NCBI GenBank assembly: GCA_050262155.1
Contig: CP189843.1
Coordinates: forward strand, 682,001-746,000
Direction: 5' to 3'
Origin: Parvimonas sp000223315
Lineage (GTDB): Bacteria > Bacillota > Clostridia > Tissierellales > Peptoniphilaceae
Length of the DNA stretch: 64,000 bases
Within the stretch, counting starts at the first letter, position 1. The number at the start of each line of letters is the position of its first letter. A model generated the notes under the pieces. That model did not search any database, had not been told where the DNA came from, and saw only the letters and a program-made list of their open reading frames with translations. Shown here piece after piece: positions 60,299 through 64,000 of this stretch. The position numbers were made by a program, and so were the translations under genes.

Positions 60299-62665
60299 AT
60301 GTTATTACCAATAAAATGGGCAAAAGAATACGTTGATATAGATAATTATATAATGGATATATGTGATAAAGTTACTCTAACAGGTTCTCATGTTGAATCC
60401 ATTGAAAAATTAGGAACAAATATTAAAAATATAGTTATTGGAAAAATTTTAGAAATATATAGACATGAAAATTCAAAAAAACTTTGGATTACAAAAGTTG
60501 ATATAGGAAATGAAATTGTACAAATTGTTACAGCTGCTCAAAATTTACAACAATTTGATTATGTACCGGTTGCTAAAGTTAACTCTACACTTGCTGATAA
60601 TACACAAATCAAGGAAGCAAAACTTGCTGGAGAAATTTCACAAGGGATGTTTTGTAGTTACAAAGAATTAGGATATCCTGATTCTGTTATTCCTAAAGAA
60701 TATAAAGACGGTGTTCTTAGAATTTTTGATGAAAATATAGTTCTTGGAACTGATATTAGAGAAATTCTAGATTTAGATGATACTGTTGTAGAATTTGAAA
60801 TTACTCCAAATAGACCTGATTGCTTATCTATTGTAGGAATGTCTAGAGAAATTGCTGCAAGCTTTAATAAAAAATTAAATGAAATTAATATTAAAGATTT
60901 AAAAAATATTAATAATAGTAGTTTATTGAAAATCAACATATCTTCAGATAACTGTAAAAGATATTCTGCTAGTATAATGAAAGATGTTAAAATTGAAGAA
61001 TCAAATAGAAAAATGCAAAATTATTTATTAAATTCTGGTATAAGACCTATTAATAATATAGTTGATTTAACAAATTTTTTAATGTTAGAATTAGGACAAC
61101 CTCTTCATGCATTTGATTTAGATAAATTAGAAGGAAATATTACTATTAGAAATGCTTTTGAAGGAGAAAAAGTAGTTACTTTAGATGATATAGAAAGAAC
61201 TCTTTCTAGCGATGATATGCTAATATGTGATGATGTAAAGCCTATAGCTATCGCAGGAGTAATGGGACTTAAAAATTCTGAAATAGATTCTAATACAAAA
61301 AACATTTTAATTGAGTCAGCCTTTTTTACAAAGAAAGCAATTAAATTGACATCAAAGAGATTAGGATTAAAATCTGAAGCTTCAATTAGATATGAAAAGG
61401 GACTAACATCAGAACATACAGTAAATGTATTATCTAGATTTTTATATTTATTAGAAAGATATGTTGATTGTAAAATTGAATCTGTATTTGATGTTAAAAA
61501 AGAAGAATTTATTCCGAAAATAATTGAATTTGATCCTAATTTAGTAAAAAGGTTATTGGGAGTTGAAATATATAATTCAGAAATTCTTAACTATTTAGAC
61601 TTATTAGAAATTAAAACAGAAGTAAAAAATAATTATATATATTGTACTATTCCTTATTTTAGAACAGATTTGTCTATTCAGGAAGATATAGTGGAAGAGA
61701 TAGGAAGACTATATGGATTCTCAAATCTTAATCCTACACCTATTTTAGCACCAAATACGATAGGGAAAAAAAGCAAAAAGAGAATTCTTGAGGACAAGAT
61801 AAAAAATGTCTTATTAAATTTAGGTTTATATGAAATTACTACTTATTCTTTCATTGGTGGAAATATTATAGGAAAATCAAAGATGAATACTCAAAATACT
61901 GTTAAAATCCTAAATCCACTAGGAGAAGAATTTAGTATTATGAGAAAATCATTAATTCCAAATGTTATTGATGTTTTAGCTAAAAATTTAAATTATAAAA
62001 ATGAAGATTTATTAGTCTATGAACTTGGAAATACTTTTCATATCGTTGCTGATAGTATAATACCTTCAGAAAAGAAAAAAGTAGTGATTGGTTGTTATGG
62101 GAAATATGATTTTTATTATGTTAAGGATATAGTAGTAAATTTATTAAGTATTTTAAATATTGAAAATTATGAGTTTGTAAAGAATGCTTCAATTGATTAT
62201 TTTCATCCTGGTGTATGTGCTAATATAATTGTAAGTGGAGAAAAAATTGGTGAAATTGGACAAATATCTTATGAGGTTTGTAAGAATTTTTCTATAAAGA
62301 AAAAAATATTTGTATGTGAAATAGATATTGAAAAAATTAGAGATAAATCTGGTTTAGTTAGAATATATGAACCACTTATTAAATACCCTGCTGTAAAAAG
62401 AGATTTAGCTATAATTGTAGATAAAAATATTGATAGTGGTATGATTGAAAAAATATTTAGAGATAATTCAAATAATTTATTAAAGAATGTGGAACTTTTT
62501 GACATTTATACCGGAAATCAAATTGATGAAGGAAAAAAATCAATGGCTTATAAATTAACTTTTCAATCTAAAGATAAAACATTAGTTGATGAAGATATTA
62601 ATACCGTCATTGATGGCATGTTGAAAGATTTAAATGAGAAATTGGGTGCATATCTAAGGTTTTAA
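60299..62665 (+). CDS. pheT: Phenylalanyl-tRNA synthetase beta subunit
   Basis: The 788-aa partner subunit carries the tRNA-binding and editing parts. It has an EMAP-like domain at 40-150 (VTAAQNLQQFDYVPVAKVNS), the B3/B4 editing region, B5 (EFDPNLVKRLLGVEI) and the C-terminal FDX-ACB domain (KYPAVKRDLAIIVDKNI). It begins 10 nt after pheS behind AAGGGGG. Confidence 0.96.
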   Translation: MLLPIKWAKEYVDIDNYIMDICDKVTLTGSHVESIEKLGTNIKNIVIGKILEIYRHENSKKLWITKVDIGNEIVQIVTAAQNLQQFDYVPVAKVNSTLADNTQIKEAKLAGEISQGMFCSYKELGYPDSVIPKEYKDGVLRIFDENIVLGTDIREILDLDDTVVEFEITPNRPDCLSIVGMSREIAASFNKKLNEINIKDLKNINNSSLLKINISSDNCKRYSASIMKDVKIEESNRKMQNYLLNSGIRPINNIVDLTNFLMLELGQPLHAFDLDKLEGNITIRNAFEGEKVVTLDDIERTLSSDDMLICDDVKPIAIAGVMGLKNSEIDSNTKNILIESAFFTKKAIKLTSKRLGLKSEASIRYEKGLTSEHTVNVLSRFLYLLERYVDCKIESVFDVKKEEFIPKIIEFDPNLVKRLLGVEIYNSEILNYLDLLEIKTEVKNNYIYCTIPYFRTDLSIQEDIVEEIGRLYGFSNLNPTPILAPNTIGKKSKKRILEDKIKNVLLNLGLYEITTYSFIGGNIIGKSKMNTQNTVKILNPLGEEFSIMRKSLIPNVIDVLAKNLNYKNEDLLVYELGNTFHIVADSIIPSEKKKVVIGCYGKYDFYYVKDIVVNLLSILNIENYEFVKNASIDYFHPGVCANIIVSGEKIGEIGQISYEVCKNFSIKKKIFVCEIDIEKIRDKSGLVRIYEPLIKYPAVKRDLAIIVDKNIDSGMIEKIFRDNSNNLLKNVELFDIYTGNQIDEGKKSMAYKLTFQSKDKTLVDEDINTVIDGMLKDLNEKLGAYLRF

Positions 62666-62678
62666 TTAGGAGAATATT

Positions 62679-63197
62679 ATGGATGCTAATAAAATAAAAG
62701 TTAATATAGCCGGCACGGTTTATACAATAATAGGTGAAAAAACAAAGACTGAAGTAGAAGATATTGCTAATTTTGTGGATGAAGAAATAAAAAAAATTAC
62801 ATCTCAAAATTATTTATTAAATTCAACTATGGCTGCTACTTTAGTTGCATTAAATGTTTCTAGTGATTATTTTGATTTAAAAAAAGAAATTAACTTATTG
62901 AGTGAAGATAGTGAATTTCCTTTAAAAAAACAAGAAGAATTTATAAAAAATAATCAAAAAATTGAAAAAGAGAAAGAAGAATTAAAACAAACTGTAAAAG
63001 AACTAACAGATAAAAATAATGTTTTAGTTCGTACAATAAGTACACTTGAAAAAAGGTATGAAAATTTAGAAAAAATTTCTTATGATAATTTCTATGAGTT
63101 AAAACAAAAAAATGAAAAAATTATAGAATTACAAAATGAAATTGTTAAAATAAAAAATGAATACATTAATAGAATTATTAAATTTGGAGAAAAATAA
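62679..63197 (+). CDS. zapA: Cell division protein ZapA
   Basis: The 172-aa protein stabilises the FtsZ ring. The N-terminal ZapA domain shows IKVNIAGTVYTIIGEKTK and VDEEIKKIT, followed by a long coiled coil (about 75-170), longer than in E. coli ZapA. It sits between pheT and mutS2, a common Firmicute order. Confidence 0.85.
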   Translation: MDANKIKVNIAGTVYTIIGEKTKTEVEDIANFVDEEIKKITSQNYLLNSTMAATLVALNVSSDYFDLKKEINLLSEDSEFPLKKQEEFIKNNQKIEKEKEELKQTVKELTDKNNVLVRTISTLEKRYENLEKISYDNFYELKQKNEKIIELQNEIVKIKNEYINRIIKFGEK

Positions 63198-63202
63198 TAA
63201 TA

Positions 63203-64000
63203 ATGAATAATAAAGTACTAAAAACTTTAGAATTTTATAAAATTATAAATATGTTATCAGACCGTTCTCAAAGCATTATAGGTAAAAAAGTTATTAAAAA
63301 TTCTGAAGTTTCTACAGATATGATTGAAGTACAAAGACTATTAGATGAAACAGATGAAGCCTATAGATTTATAATAAAGCATAGATTACCAGGAATTTCC
63401 AATATTCAAGACTTAGAAGAAGACTTTAAACTTTTAGAAATAGGACAATTTTTTTCTCCTAGAAAGCTTTTAGAAGTATGGAAACTTCTTAACACTTCGA
63501 GATTTTTGAAAAATATAATTTCTTATGATGAGTCTTTAGAATTTAAAAATATTTTTGAACTTTTAAATTCATTAAATACAGCTATTCAGTTAGAAAGAGA
63601 TTTAGAAATATCTATAATATCTGAAGATGAGATTTCTGATGATGCAAGTTCTGATTTAAAAAGAATTAGAAGAATGATTAAATCAAAAAATGATTTGATT
63701 AGAGATAGACTAAATCAATTGATTTCAACATCTGATAAGTTAATGGATAATTTATATACTTTAAGGGATGGTAGATATGTAGTTCCTGTAAGAAGTGAAT
63801 TTAAAAATTCTTTTAAAGGTATTGTTCATGATCAATCTGCATCAGGTCAAACAGTTTTTATAGAACCTATGTTTGTAGTTGATTTAAATAATGATTTAAA
63901 AAAGTTAGAAATTGATGAAGAAAAAGAAATCGAAAGAATTTTAATGGAATTTTCTAAACGTGTTTTAGAAATTTTACCAGAATTAATTTCAAATTTAAAT
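63203..64000 (+). CDS. mutS2: Endonuclease MutS2, N-terminal part (partial)
   Basis: The gene runs off the window end; 266 codons are visible and open. KVLKTLEFYKIINMLSDRSQS, the clamp-domain helices and LRDGRYVVPVRSEFKNSFKG, then GIVHDQSASGQTVFIEP, are characteristic of MutS2. The ATPase and Smr domains would lie beyond the window. MutS2 acts on collided or stalled ribosomes and in recombination control. GGAG is 13 nt before ATG 63203, a rather long spacing. Confidence 0.93.
   Translation, partial: MNNKVLKTLEFYKIINMLSDRSQSIIGKKVIKNSEVSTDMIEVQRLLDETDEAYRFIIKHRLPGISNIQDLEEDFKLLEIGQFFSPRKLLEVWKLLNTSRFLKNIISYDESLEFKNIFELLNSLNTAIQLERDLEISIISEDEISDDASSDLKRIRRMIKSKNDLIRDRLNQLISTSDKLMDNLYTLRDGRYVVPVRSEFKNSFKGIVHDQSASGQTVFIEPMFVVDLNNDLKKLEIDEEKEIERILMEFSKRVLEILPELISNLN

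Noticed and set aside
1..64000. CRISPR arrays, tRNA or rRNA genes, insertion sequences
   Set aside because: No regularly spaced direct repeats, cloverleaf-like sequences, rRNA segments or transposase frames were seen on either strand by eye; this is not a substitute for a dedicated search.

Overview
The window is AT-rich, low-GC Firmicute DNA. Nearly all genes lie on the + strand and are packed into operons with strong AGGAGG ribosome sites. The block plsX-acpP-rnc-(radical SAM)-smc-ftsY-ylxM-ffh-rpsP-KH-rimM-trmD-rplS is the classic Firmicute core order. Very low GC, a selenocysteine operon (selD-selA-selB) whose SelD is itself a selenoprotein, and an M29 aminopeptidase together suggest an anaerobic, peptide-using member of the Tissierellia/Peptoniphilaceae, perhaps Parvimonas-like. 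That placement is an inference from gene content and was not tested.

Layout. 1-3.4 kb: end of valS, a small membrane protein, hpt, a methyltransferase, a DUF819 membrane protein and an OsmC protein. 3.5-8.9 kb: a secreted membrane-anchored protein, then a three-gene cytosolic set (DUF1858/solute-binding-like protein, Cys-rich HypB/G3E-like GTPase, ABC ATPase) and two small membrane proteins. 9-20 kb: a U32 protein, then a morphogenesis operon (NusG-II-like, Gx transporter, radC, mreBCD, a very large PBP2) and a BMP-type lipoprotein. 20.4-27.2 kb: guaA followed by an accessory region. This holds one intact and two decayed minus-strand immunity-like genes, a truncated response regulator, a DUF3592-like protein and a trypsin-NUC1 fusion. 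27.2-31.3 kb: M29 aminopeptidase and a pseudopilin operon. 31.4-35.9 kb: dut, ftsK, pgsA, recA. 36-38.9 kb: a DUF1015 gene coupled to a nucleotidyltransferase-aminotransferase fusion. 39-50.6 kb: fatty-acid, chromosome-segregation, SRP and ribosome genes. 50.6-64 kb: rarA, asnS, comEA, selDAB, a degenerate response regulator, pheST, zapA and the start of mutS2.

The most interesting leads are four. (1) DUF1015 plus the cytidylyltransferase/CobD-like fusion could form a short serine-to-CDP-ethanolamine route. (2) The DUF1858/GTPase/ABC trio looks like an uncharacterised cytosolic metal or cofactor handling system. (3) The cytosolic protease-nuclease fusion lies in a decayed island behind guaA. 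(4) SelD contains an in-frame UGA, so its true start is 105 nt upstream of the open frame. No tRNA, rRNA, CRISPR array or intact insertion sequence was seen.
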